Below are positions 46,237 to 54,381 of a DNA stretch of 64,000 bases, one piece after another. Both the position numbers and the translations under genes were made by a program. The stretch is from an uncultured bacterium (lineage in GTDB: Bacteria; Verrucomicrobiota; Lentisphaeria; Oligosphaerales; Oligosphaeraceae): positions 8,431-72,430 of the forward strand of contig URJM01000001.1 of assembly GCA_900548225.1 (NCBI GenBank). The letters run 5' to 3'. How positions within the stretch are numbered: position 1 is the first letter of the stretch; every line of letters begins with the position of its first letter. Under the pieces are notes generated by a model. The model made no database searches and was not told the origin of the DNA. It was given only the letters and a program-made list of their open reading frames with translations.

Positions 46237-47834
46237 GGCGGGGCCGCGGGCGCTGCCGCCGCCGCGCCGAAGGAGACGCTGTAGTTCTTGCCGTTGACGG
46301 TCACGGTGGCCGCGTCGGCGCCGTTTGCGGTGGTGTTCACCTGGTATGCGGTGCCGTTGACATTGACGGTGACTGCGCCGCCGGCGGGCTTGGCAGCGGC
46401 CTTCTTCTCCTCGATGTAGCGGACACCCATCGGGCGCTCGCCCTTGAGGAACTTGAGGCCCTTCGGGTTGCTGCTCTCGTCGCAGGTGGCGATGATGAAG
46501 ATGTTCTCGTCGGTGACGGGCAGTCCGTTCTCCTCAAGCACCTTCTTTGCGTGTGCGACGCCCTTCTCGGGGTCCTTGTCGTTGAGTGCGCGGGGATCCT
46601 CGGTGGTGGGGGCGAGCTTGAGCTGCTCCTCGGCCAGCTTGACGATTCCGGGATCGGGGGCTGCCGGGGTCTTGCCGAAGTATCCCAGGACCATCTTGCC
46701 GTATCCGGGGGTGATCTTCTTCCACTTGCCCTGCATGACGTTTGCGAAGGCCTGCTGGAAGTAGAACTGGCTGACAGGGGTGACGCTGGTGCCGAAGCCG
46801 CCCTTCTCGACGACCTCGCGCATTGCCGCCACGACCTCAGGGAAGCGGTCCAGGCAGTTGTTGTCGCGCATCATCTGGGTGTTTGCGGTCAGGGCGCCGC
46901 CTGGCAGCGGGCACAGTGTGATGAGCGGGTTGGTGGTCTGGGCTTCCGGCGGAATCATGTACTTGGACATGCACTTGATGAAGACGTCCTCGACCTTCAT
47001 CACCTTCTCCGGATCCATGTCGAGGGTGTAGTCGGTGCCCTTGAATGCGTGCCACATGGTCAGGATGTCGGGCTGGGATGTGCCGCCGGACATCGGGCGC
47101 ATTGCCAGGTCGATGATTTCGGCGCCGCCCTCGATTGCGGCCATGTAGCACTGGACCGACATGTCGGCGGTGTCATGGGTGTGCATCTCGATGGGGATGT
47201 CCTTCATGTTCTCGCCGTCGAGGATTTCGCGTGCCTGCTTGACGGTTTCGTAGATGACGGAGGGCGGGCATGTGCCGCTGGCGTCCTTGAAGCACAGGGA
47301 GTCGAAGTGCATTCCGCTTTCCAGGATGTTCTTCAGGATTCCGATGTAGAACTTGGGGCTGTGTGCATCGGTGTTCATTCCCGGGGGCAGTCCCATCAGG
47401 GTGATGGTGGTCTGGTGCTTGAGGCCGGCGTTGTGGATGCACTCGCCGCTGAACTTGATGTTGCGGATGTCGTTCAGCGCGTCGAAGTTGCGGATGGTGG
47501 TCATGCCGTGCTTCTTGAACATCTTCGCGTGCAGGTCGATGATGTCGCTGGACTGGCTGGAGAGGCCGACCACGTTCACGCCGCGTGCCAGGGTCTGGAG
47601 CTCGACGGCGTCGCCGACGTGCTTGCGGAAGGTGTCCATCATCTCGAAGGCGTCTTCGCCGCAGTAGAAGAACGGGCTCTGGAAACGTGCGCCGCCGCCG
47701 ACCTCCAGGTGCTTCCAGCCTGCCTCCACAGCCGCGTCAAGCGCGTCAAGGAAGTCCTTGGAAACAACACGTGCGCCGATGACAGACTGGAAGCCGTCAC
47801 GGAAGGAGGTGTCGAGGAAACGGATCTTTTTCAT
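46176..47834 (-). CDS. oadA: Oxaloacetate decarboxylase alpha subunit, carboxyltransferase part (frameshifted)
   Basis: A 552-residue frame that begins KIRFLDTSFRDGFQS and carries the carboxyltransferase TIM barrel: the metal and substrate residues in DTSFRDG, LCFKDASGTCPPS (catalytic Lys) and MHTHDTADM, followed by the conserved helical PYC_OADA region. The enzyme moves CO2 from oxaloacetate to biotin. The frame runs through a Pro/Ala linker and ends in an unrelated tail (PPRSPARSSAS) because of a one-base shift; the true biotin domain continues in another frame down to 46015. It sits between oadG and oadB. If the shift is real, the pump would lack its biotin carrier. Confidence 0.9.
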   Translation of the reverse strand: MKKIRFLDTSFRDGFQSVIGARVVSKDFLDALDAAVEAGWKHLEVGGGARFQSPFFYCGEDAFEMMDTFRKHVGDAVELQTLARGVNVVGLSSQSSDIIDLHAKMFKKHGMTTIRNFDALNDIRNIKFSGECIHNAGLKHQTTITLMGLPPGMNTDAHSPKFYIGILKNILESGMHFDSLCFKDASGTCPPSVIYETVKQAREILDGENMKDIPIEMHTHDTADMSVQCYMAAIEGGAEIIDLAMRPMSGGTSQPDILTMWHAFKGTDYTLDMDPEKVMKVEDVFIKCMSKYMIPPEAQTTNPLITLCPLPGGALTANTQMMRDNNCLDRFPEVVAAMREVVEKGGFGTSVTPVSQFYFQQAFANVMQGKWKKITPGYGKMVLGYFGKTPAAPDPGIVKLAEEQLKLAPTTEDPRALNDKDPEKGVAHAKKVLEENGLPVTDENIFIIATCDESSNPKGLKFLKGERPMGVRYIEEKKAAAKPAGGAVTVNVNGTAYQVNTTANGADAATVTVNGKNYSVSFGAAAAAPAAPPATAPAPPSPPRSPARSSAS

Positions 47835-47920
47835 TGTGGGAGAATCTCCTTTAGGGGATGCTTTTGACTACAGGATATACGGGAAATTGCCAGTGGCTCT
47901 GCCAGGGACAGGAAAGTGGG

Positions 47921-48151
47921 CTAGATGCGGCCTGCGCCCCTGAGGGCGGCTGCGATCACGGCGACGGTGGCCGTGTCGTCCGCGACGCTGGCGGCGGCGG
48001 GCTTCTTCTGCGGCTTTGTGTTGTCGGGCAGAAGGTACGAATACTTCGCGGCCAGCTTTGCGAAGAAATATGTCAGAAATACCTGGATGATCAGGAAGAC
48101 AAAAACAAAGGCCATGCCGAAGAGCATGATGATGGCGGCACTTGCGAACAT
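47921..48151 (-). CDS. oadG: Oxaloacetate decarboxylase gamma subunit
   Basis: A 76-residue protein with one N-terminal membrane helix (AAIIMLFGMAFVFVFLIIQVFL), a polar linker and a C-terminal AVIAAALRGAGRI, like the AIAAAI...R tail of OadG proteins. It lacks the His-rich end seen in the Klebsiella protein. The subunit holds the alpha and beta subunits together and assists carboxyl transfer. An AAAGGA site lies 10 bases before the ATG. It is the first gene of the oad operon, 86 bases before oadA. The operon implies use of a sodium gradient during fermentation of oxaloacetate-forming substrates. Confidence 0.85.
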   Translation of the reverse strand: MFASAAIIMLFGMAFVFVFLIIQVFLTYFFAKLAAKYSYLLPDNTKPQKKPAAASVADDTATVAVIAAALRGAGRI

Positions 48152-48263
48152 TTCAGGCGATCCTTTCTGTCAGGTTGATTGCGTTTTTGGAAAAAAGGTG
48201 TAAAAACAGGACAAAAGAAGAAAACTTGGGAAGAGATTGTGCATCGTCCCTGTCTTCGGCAAC

Positions 48264-48283
48264 TTGGCAATATAATCTGCCAA
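48264..48283. promoter_or_regulatory. Palindromic operator overlapping a TATAAT box
   Basis: TTGGCA (48264-48269) and TGCCAA (48278-48283) flank eight bases that contain TATAAT (48271-48276) on the plus strand. The site lies between divergent oadG and the GH78 gene. A repressor bound here would cover the -10 box of the GH78 promoter. No matching -35 box is clear. The rest of the 290-base gap shows nothing else. Confidence 0.35.
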
Positions 48284-48441
48284 ACGCCTCTTTTCCTGCC
48301 GTTGCCTGAAAAGAAGAAGAACTTTCTCCTTCGGAGAGTTATAGTAGCCGGTCGTGCTTTTCCTTGCCGGCGGCCGCCTGTCGTGCGTCCGCCCCTTCCA
48401 TCCCCCCAGTCCTGCGTTCAACCCAATACCTCATCATTTCC

Positions 48442-50511
48442 ATGTCAGAGAGTTTTCTTGCCTCCCGGGGCAGCTGGTGCTGGCCATCCGGCGTCTTCGG
48501 CTATCAGCATGGCTTCTATCTTTTCAGGAGGAGCTTTGACCTCTCCTCCCCGCGCACCCTTGTCGCGTATGTCTGTGCCGACTGCCGGTACAAGCTCTAT
48601 CTGGATGGCGACCTGGTCTCCTTCGGGCCGGTGAAGAGTCCCGTCACATACAAGCAGCTTTCCCGTGTGGAGCTGGAGGTCGGGGCTGGGTCCCACGTCC
48701 TGTCGGCCGAGGTGATTGTCTGGCCGCGCCCCACCTGGAACATGGCTTCCATGCCCTATTCGGAGATGCAGTGGGGAGGAGGCTTCTACTTCTCATGCAA
48801 GGACGGGGACTTCGACCTTTCGACCCCCACGGGATGGAAGGCGGTCCTGGACCCAAGCAGGAGGATTCTCGGTGACGCGGAGGAGACGCTTCCCCCGAAC
48901 AGATTCGGAGTCTTTTCAATGACAAGGGAGGAGACGGACCTGGAGAAGTCCCTTGGCGGATGGATGCTTCCCGGGTTCGACGACTCCTCGTGGCTCGACA
49001 ACGAAATCGTCGAGAATCCGATTCCGAACGTCATCGGATACCGTCTCAACGACGACTGCGGCACCTTTTGGATGATGGAGATGCCCTCCCTCAAGCCGAT
49101 GTTGCGCACTTCGTCGGTGGCCGGCGTCCTTGACCCGGGGGAGACGGGTCTTGCGGTCCAGGCGGACGGGTCGGTGCGCGGCACCCTTCCCGCGGGGCAC
49201 TCGGAGGCGACGCTGACCTACGCCAGATACTTCACGGGCTTCCTGGCCACCTCCGGCAGCGGCGGCAAGGGCGTCATCAGGCTGTGGCAGTCCGAGAGGA
49301 CGAATGCGCTCATGCTTGCGGACGTGCTGAGGAGCGCGGGGCATCCCTGGCGCACCGAGACATTCGACATCCGCTCCGCCGGCATCCTGAAGATTGTCAG
49401 CGACCTGGAGTCCCCCCAGGAATTTGTGCTGGAGTCCTTCTTCTGCACATACGATTTCGGCCCCTTCAAGGAGTTTCATTCCTCCGACAAGGAGCTTGAG
49501 AGGATCTACGAGGTAGGCATCCACACGGCGTTGTGCTGTGCCCACGACACATACGAGGACTGCCCCTTCTACGAACGCTACCAGTATGTCGGCGACACCC
49601 GCATCCAGGCTTTGATTTCATACGAGGGCACGGGGTGCGGCGAGCTGGGGAGGAAGGCGATCCTGGACTTCCAGAGGAGCCAGGGCGTCAACGGGCTGAC
49701 CCAGAGCAGGTTCCCGTCCTGCCTCCCGCAGTACATCCCCGGATACTCCCTCTTCTGGATTCTGATGATCGAGGACTACCTCAGGTATTTCCCTGATTCC
49801 GGCTTCCGGCATTCGCTCATCAGGGGAATCGAGGGCGTCGTGGAGTACTATGCCTCCCTGGTCGACCCCGCGACTGGGCTGGCCGGGCATCCCGGATTCT
49901 GGGGGTTCACGGACTGGACAGACGACTGGGGAGGGGGAGACCCGTCACGGGACAAGAAGTCCCCCACCGCAATCGAAAACCTCCTCTTCGCATGCGCGCT
50001 TCAGAGCGCGGCGGGCCTTGCACGCCAGGACGGGAACGAATACTTCGCCAGGAGATGGATGAAGATGCGCAGGGATATCCTCGACGCTGTCAACAAGCAC
50101 CTCTTCGACCGTGAACGCGGACTCTACATCGACGTGCCGGGGCACGACTGGATAAGCAGGCACGCCCAGGCGCTTGCGGTCATTGCGGGCGCCGTCAGCG
50201 AGGAGTTCCTGCCTTCAGTCCATCGCGCCCTCCTGGAGAAGATTCCGGGCCTCACGGAGTGCAGCCTCTACTTCCAGTTCTATGTGATGGAGGCTTTGAG
50301 GCTGCTTGGAGACACGCAGGGCGTCCTGGAGGCCATGGCCCCCTGGCGCGAGTGCCTCCGTAAGTCCCCCTGGCTTACCACGTTCCCGGAGGTGCCTGAC
50401 GCCGACAGGGCGCGAAGCATGTGCCACGCATGGAGTGCGTCACCGGTCTATTTCCTGGGCTCCAAGGACAAGGAACACAGAAAGTACCGCTATTACGCGG
50501 AGCAGGAGTAG
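48442..50511 (+). CDS. GH78-like alpha-L-rhamnosidase
   Basis: A 689-residue protein with N-terminal beta-sandwich domains (about 1-330) and an (alpha/alpha)6 barrel (about 340-640). The barrel opens with DCPFYERYQYVGDTRIQA, the GH78 signature region (CPxRE...GDAQ in typical members), and contains GFTDWTDDWGGGD; the acidic residues there are candidate catalytic residues. A closing beta domain follows. GH78 enzymes remove L-rhamnose from plant or bacterial glycans. The ATG at 48442 begins the fold; the frame from 48364 adds an unlikely leader. No signal peptide is present, so it probably cleaves imported oligosaccharides in the cytoplasm. Confidence 0.82.
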   Translation: MSESFLASRGSWCWPSGVFGYQHGFYLFRRSFDLSSPRTLVAYVCADCRYKLYLDGDLVSFGPVKSPVTYKQLSRVELEVGAGSHVLSAEVIVWPRPTWNMASMPYSEMQWGGGFYFSCKDGDFDLSTPTGWKAVLDPSRRILGDAEETLPPNRFGVFSMTREETDLEKSLGGWMLPGFDDSSWLDNEIVENPIPNVIGYRLNDDCGTFWMMEMPSLKPMLRTSSVAGVLDPGETGLAVQADGSVRGTLPAGHSEATLTYARYFTGFLATSGSGGKGVIRLWQSERTNALMLADVLRSAGHPWRTETFDIRSAGILKIVSDLESPQEFVLESFFCTYDFGPFKEFHSSDKELERIYEVGIHTALCCAHDTYEDCPFYERYQYVGDTRIQALISYEGTGCGELGRKAILDFQRSQGVNGLTQSRFPSCLPQYIPGYSLFWILMIEDYLRYFPDSGFRHSLIRGIEGVVEYYASLVDPATGLAGHPGFWGFTDWTDDWGGGDPSRDKKSPTAIENLLFACALQSAAGLARQDGNEYFARRWMKMRRDILDAVNKHLFDRERGLYIDVPGHDWISRHAQALAVIAGAVSEEFLPSVHRALLEKIPGLTECSLYFQFYVMEALRLLGDTQGVLEAMAPWRECLRKSPWLTTFPEVPDADRARSMCHAWSASPVYFLGSKDKEHRKYRYYAEQE

Positions 50512-50542
50512 AAAGAAGGGGCCTTTCCCGCGCACGCGGCCT

Positions 50543-50562
50543 CCGGCCTCCCGGGGCGCCGG
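50543..50562. terminator. GC-rich hairpin between convergent genes
   Basis: CCGGC (50543-50547) pairs with GCCGG (50558-50562) around CTCCCGGGGC. It lies in the 96-base gap between the convergent GH78 gene and the small unknown gene, which is very GC-rich overall, and may stop transcription from both sides. Confidence 0.35.
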
Positions 50563-50607
50563 CCATGGCATGGCACTTCCGGGAGGGCGGGGCGGTCCCG
50601 GTCCTTT

Positions 50608-51111
50608 CTACTGCCTCTTCCTGCACTTCCGGGTGGACTCGAGCTCCGAGGCGTCCTGGAGCCAGTCGAGGACGGTTCCGCCAGTAGAGGGGAAAAAGGG
50701 TGAGACCAGCATGTTGCGGTTCCTCTCCCTTATCACCCTGTAGTCCCGCGCGGCGAAGGAGTCCCGCTGGTGGATGTCGTAGAGCACGTCGTCCAGCTTC
50801 GGGCATTCCGCAAAGGGGTATAGCAGCCGAAGCGTCTCCTCCCTTGCCTCGTCGGGGATTTCGTATTCCTGGGCGTCCGGCCCGTATGCGAGCTTCAGCG
50901 GATGTGTCGGATAGGGCAGGGGAGGTTCCTCGTCCGTCAGCATGCAGATTATGTCCTTCTCCTGGACGCTCATCTCCTCCGGCTGCTCCTTCCTGAGGAT
51001 TTCGCTCATCGACGGGGCGGACGCAGGGCGCCTGAGCGTGATGACAATGCGGTTTTCGTCGTCAAGGCAGTCGTTCTCCCTGCCAGTCCTTTCGGTTTCG
51101 TCTTTTTCCAT
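50608..51111 (-). CDS. Small acidic protein of unknown function
   Basis: A 167-residue soluble, charged protein that I do not recognise. The start MEKDETERTGREND has an AAAGGAG site 7 bases before the ATG, which supports it as a real gene. The N-terminal third is low complexity; the middle (EEPPLPYPTHPLKLAYGPDA) is Pro-rich; the C-terminal half is helical and ends in a basic tail. No signal, membrane helix, Cys pair or known motif is visible. It faces the GH78 gene and has a long gap upstream, so it appears monocistronic. Confidence 0.65.
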   Translation of the reverse strand: MEKDETERTGRENDCLDDENRIVITLRRPASAPSMSEILRKEQPEEMSVQEKDIICMLTDEEPPLPYPTHPLKLAYGPDAQEYEIPDEAREETLRLLYPFAECPKLDDVLYDIHQRDSFAARDYRVIRERNRNMLVSPFFPSTGGTVLDWLQDASELESTRKCRKRQ

Positions 51112-51684
51112 TGCTTCTCCTTTGGTTCTGCCTGGATTCATCGGATGCGTAGTGGCCGGTCTTCCATTCCGTCCAACGGGGGTATTCTACCCCGTCACGG
51201 GCTTCTTGCAATCATTCACAAGTAGTTTATTTGCAAAAACATATAAAGTAATCAAAAAGCCGTGTAATTCCTAGTTCCCGTATAATTCCCGGGTTTTTTC
51301 CGAAAGTCGCCGTCCTTTTTGGGATTTTCCTTGCCGCTTCGTTGTAGTCTGGTTTTCCCGGGGTATATTCTGCGGAATTACCGGGCGGGTTTTATCCTGC
51401 CTGGATTTCGTGTCAGTTTTTCATCGACAAGGCGAAGTTATGTTGAGAGGCAGTTCAGTCCAGGCGTTTGCCGGCGGTGTTTGCGCCGCCGTGTCCCGTC
51501 CTGTGCCTGCCTCCATCCGTCCTTTCCTTGCGATTATTGGGATTTTCAGCATTATCATTATCTAGCCGTCCGTTCCTTCCTTTCTGCGCAGGGAAGATAC
51601 GGGCGGTTCTCCTATTACTCGTCCGTATTAGGAACGGCCAGTGTTTTTCCCCTGCATTTAACACCATAGCCAACCGTGGATTAA
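51112..51684. other. Long gap between divergent genes
   Basis: 573 bases between the small unknown gene and the XRE-cupin-ligase gene. No gene is supported. It contains AT-rich stretches (51210-51260) suited to promoters, and TTCCCGTATAATTCCCGGGTTTTTT (51275-51300; core TATAAT at about 51282) with a CCCGGG followed by six T. Promoters of both flanking genes are presumably here, but I cannot place them with confidence. Confidence 0.3.
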
Positions 51685-53973
51685 ATGAACATGGAAAACA
51701 AACAGCAAATTGCGATGCGTGTCCGCGAGCTGCGGACCCAGAAGAACCTCACTGTTGCCCAGATGGCCGAGCTTCTGGGGACTCCAGTCGAGCAGTACGA
51801 GCTCTACGAAAGTGGCGCCCGGCAGGCGCCCTTCTCGTTCTACTACAATGTGGCGGAGCACTTTGGCCTGGACGTCTCGTCGGTCATCAGCGGCGAGTCT
51901 CCGAACCTGAGCCTTTACACGGTCACCCGTGACGGCGACGGCTTCCCCTTTGTGCGCCGTCCCGGCTTCAGCTATCTCCACCAGGCAATCCGCATGAAGG
52001 ACCGCACGGGCGAGCCCTTCATCGTCACCGCCCCCGAGGGCGACCCGAACGCCCCCTTGCAGTATTCCGAGCACAACGGCCAGGAGTTCGACCTGATTCT
52101 GTCTGGCACGATGAAGATCTGCCTTCACGGGAAGGAGGAGCTTCTCAACAAGGGCGACAGCATCTACTTTGACGGCCGCGAGGCCCACGCGATTGTCGCC
52201 GTCGGCGGTCCCTGCCAGTTTCTTTCCATTGTCATGCGCGGGCAGTACGAGGAGAAGAAGCCCGAGCGTTTCGCCTTTGTGCCCGAGGCGCCGAAGGCCG
52301 ACGTGGAGCCAGGCGCCAGGCGCAGGCTTCTCTACCAGGAATATATGGACGAGGAGTGGAATGCCGACGGCACCCTCAAGGGCGTCAAGTTCCATGTGCC
52401 GGAGCACTTCAACTTCGCCTACGACGTGCTTGGCCGCCTGGCGGCGCAGTGCCCTGGCAAGATTGCCATGAGGTGGGTCTCCAACGACAAGGTGAAGCGG
52501 GACTTCACATTCGCCGAGATCTACGAGAATGCGATGCGCACTGCGAACATGCTCCATTCCCTGGGCGTCCGCAGGGGCGACCGCGTCATGCTCGTCCTGA
52601 AGCGCCACTACCAGTTCTGGTTCATCCTGAACGCCCTCCATGCAATCGGCGCAGTCGCGATTCCCGCCTCCTGCCAGATGACCTCCCATGACTTCGAGTA
52701 CCGCTTCCAGCGCGCCGACGTCAAATACGTCATCTGCTCCGCGGACGGCAATATCACCAACGAGGTGGACGACGCGGCCAGGAACTCCGACGTCAAGCTG
52801 AAGCTCTCGGTGAACGGCGCCAAGGACGGATGGCTGGACTACGACTCCCTCTACCACAACTTCCCGGCCGAGTATCCGCGCCCCGCCGACATCAAGTCGA
52901 CTGACCCCATGCTTGTCTTCTTCAGCTCCGGCACCACAGGCTTCCCGAAGATGGTGGAGCACGACTACGCATATCCCCTGGGCCATATCATGACGGCCAG
53001 GCACTGGCACAAGGTCAATCCCGACGGCCTCCACTTCACCGTCGCGGACACGGGCTGGGGCAAGGCGCTCTGGGGCAAGCTCTACGGCCAGTGGCTCTGC
53101 GAGGCGGGGGTCTTCACATACGACTTCGAGCGCTTCCACGCCGCCGACATCCTCCCGATGTTCAAGCAGTATGGAATCACCACCTTCTGCGCGCCGCCCA
53201 CCATCTTCCGGTTCCTCGTCAAGGAGGAGCTCTCCAGCTATGACTTCTCGACGCTGGAGCATGTCACCACCGCCGGCGAGGCGATGCCCCCAGAGGTGAG
53301 CGAGACATTCGCGCGGGTCTCAGGGCAGCTCCCATACGAGGGATTCGGGCAGACCGAGACCACAATGCTCATCGGAACCCTCGCAGACATGAAGCCACGA
53401 CCCGGATCGATGGGAAAGGCCAACCCGCAGTTCGAGGTGGCGTTGCTCGGCCCGGACGGAACCCCCGTCAAGACCGGCGAAACAGGGGAAATCTGCGTCA
53501 AGGCCGAACGGGACAACCACCCGTGCGGACTCTTCGACTGCTATCTCAAGTCCGAAGAGGATACCAGCAAGGTCTGGAAAGACGGATACTACCACACGGG
53601 AGACCAGGCGTGGCAGGATGAAGACGGCTACTTCTGGTATGAGGGACGGGCCGACGACATCATCAAGACCTCCGGCTACAGGGTCGGCCCCTTCGAGGTG
53701 GAAAGCGTCCTCATGGAGCTTCCATACATCCTCGAGTGCGCAGTCACCGGCGTCCCGGATCCGGTCCGTGGAAAGGTTGTCAAGGCGACAATCGTCCTCG
53801 TGAAGGGCAAGGAGGGCAGCGACGCCCTTGTGGAGGAGATCAAGGAGTACGTGAAGACCCACACTGCGCCCTACAAGTATCCACGCATCATCGAATTCGT
53901 CGCCGAGCTGCCAAAGACCGTCAACGGCAAAATCCGCCGCGCGGCAATCCGCGAGCAGAGCGAAAAGGCATAG
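51685..53973 (+). CDS. XRE helix-turn-helix, cupin and acyl-CoA synthetase fusion
   Basis: A 762-residue three-domain protein. Residues about 5-65 form an XRE-type helix-turn-helix (RVRELRTQKNLTVAQMAELL, then SGARQAPFSFYYNVAEHF). Residues about 100-190 are a cupin (GQEFDLILSGTMKICLHG, LLNKGDSIYFDGREAHAI). Residues about 225-755 are an AMP-forming acyl-CoA synthetase of the medium-chain ACSM type: FFSSGTTGFPKMVEH is the ATP loop, YEGFGQTETT and DGYYHTGDQAWQDEDGYFW the A5 and A7 cores, and KTVNGKIRRAAI the C-terminal Lys. The DNA-binding and cupin half resembles regulators with sensor cupins. The enzyme may regulate genes according to acyl ligand or its own state. It is monocistronic. Confidence 0.93.
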   Translation: MNMENKQQIAMRVRELRTQKNLTVAQMAELLGTPVEQYELYESGARQAPFSFYYNVAEHFGLDVSSVISGESPNLSLYTVTRDGDGFPFVRRPGFSYLHQAIRMKDRTGEPFIVTAPEGDPNAPLQYSEHNGQEFDLILSGTMKICLHGKEELLNKGDSIYFDGREAHAIVAVGGPCQFLSIVMRGQYEEKKPERFAFVPEAPKADVEPGARRRLLYQEYMDEEWNADGTLKGVKFHVPEHFNFAYDVLGRLAAQCPGKIAMRWVSNDKVKRDFTFAEIYENAMRTANMLHSLGVRRGDRVMLVLKRHYQFWFILNALHAIGAVAIPASCQMTSHDFEYRFQRADVKYVICSADGNITNEVDDAARNSDVKLKLSVNGAKDGWLDYDSLYHNFPAEYPRPADIKSTDPMLVFFSSGTTGFPKMVEHDYAYPLGHIMTARHWHKVNPDGLHFTVADTGWGKALWGKLYGQWLCEAGVFTYDFERFHAADILPMFKQYGITTFCAPPTIFRFLVKEELSSYDFSTLEHVTTAGEAMPPEVSETFARVSGQLPYEGFGQTETTMLIGTLADMKPRPGSMGKANPQFEVALLGPDGTPVKTGETGEICVKAERDNHPCGLFDCYLKSEEDTSKVWKDGYYHTGDQAWQDEDGYFWYEGRADDIIKTSGYRVGPFEVESVLMELPYILECAVTGVPDPVRGKVVKATIVLVKGKEGSDALVEEIKEYVKTHTAPYKYPRIIEFVAELPKTVNGKIRRAAIREQSEKA

Positions 53974-54166
53974 GCGCGCCTCCTCCCGGGCGGGCAACTC
54001 CTCCTCCGTGTGCAGGCACGGCGGAGGAGGAATCCGGCTCCTCCAATGGCGCAGCCTCTTCCATCCAGTTTTCCCCTACCAAAAAAGTTCGTGAATGGAC
54101 TTGAAAAGCGTCTTCCCCCGTTTATCTTAACGGCCGTGCCGTGAGTAGCGGTGCGACGGATTGCGT

Positions 54167-54240
54167 TGCCCAATGGTGTAATGGTAGCACAACTGATTCT
54201 GGTTCAGTTTGTCTAGGTTCAAATCCTGGTTGGGCAGCCA
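54167..54240 (+). tRNA. tRNA-Gln (anticodon CTG)
   Basis: A 74-base cloverleaf with acceptor TGCCCAA/TTGGGCA, anticodon stem ACTGA/TCAGT with loop TTCTGGT (anticodon CTG, reading CAG), T arm CTAGG-TTCAAAT-CCTGG, discriminator G and an encoded CCA end. A short T run follows (54245-54250). Confidence 0.95.
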
Positions 54241-54328
54241 CCTCTTTTTTCCTGAGAATCCTACTATATTAGATGCGGGTCGGCACCCTGATAGTTAGAG
54301 AGACCACCGCAAGCGTCCAGTGCGAAAG

Positions 54329-54368
54329 CCGCCCCAGCAGAGTTGCTGAAGGGTGGTTTTTTGTTTTT
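54329..54368 (+). terminator. Strong intrinsic terminator just before mreB
   Basis: CCGCCC (54329-54334) pairs with GGGTGG (54351-54356), with inner AGCA/TGCT pairing, followed by TTTTTTGTTTTT. It ends only 13 bases before the mreB start codon. It could end the tRNA transcript, or act as an attenuator in the mreB leader; a TATATT (54265-54270) between the tRNA and the hairpin could start a short leader RNA. Confidence 0.8.
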
Positions 54369-54381
54369 GAGGGTCGTCTAT

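Noticed and set aside
46551..47867. 438-codon plus-strand frame opposite oadA
   Set aside because: Shadow of the carboxyltransferase gene; composition is the usual reverse-complement bias and no domain is visible.
51658..53262. 534-codon minus-strand frame opposite the XRE-cupin-ligase gene
   Set aside because: It mirrors a gene with intact catalytic motifs and shows no protein family of its own.
54271..54328. A known riboswitch in the mreB leader
   Set aside because: I compared it by eye with the conserved cores of the glycine, SAM, cobalamin, ZTP and c-di-GMP classes and saw no match; only the terminator is supported.
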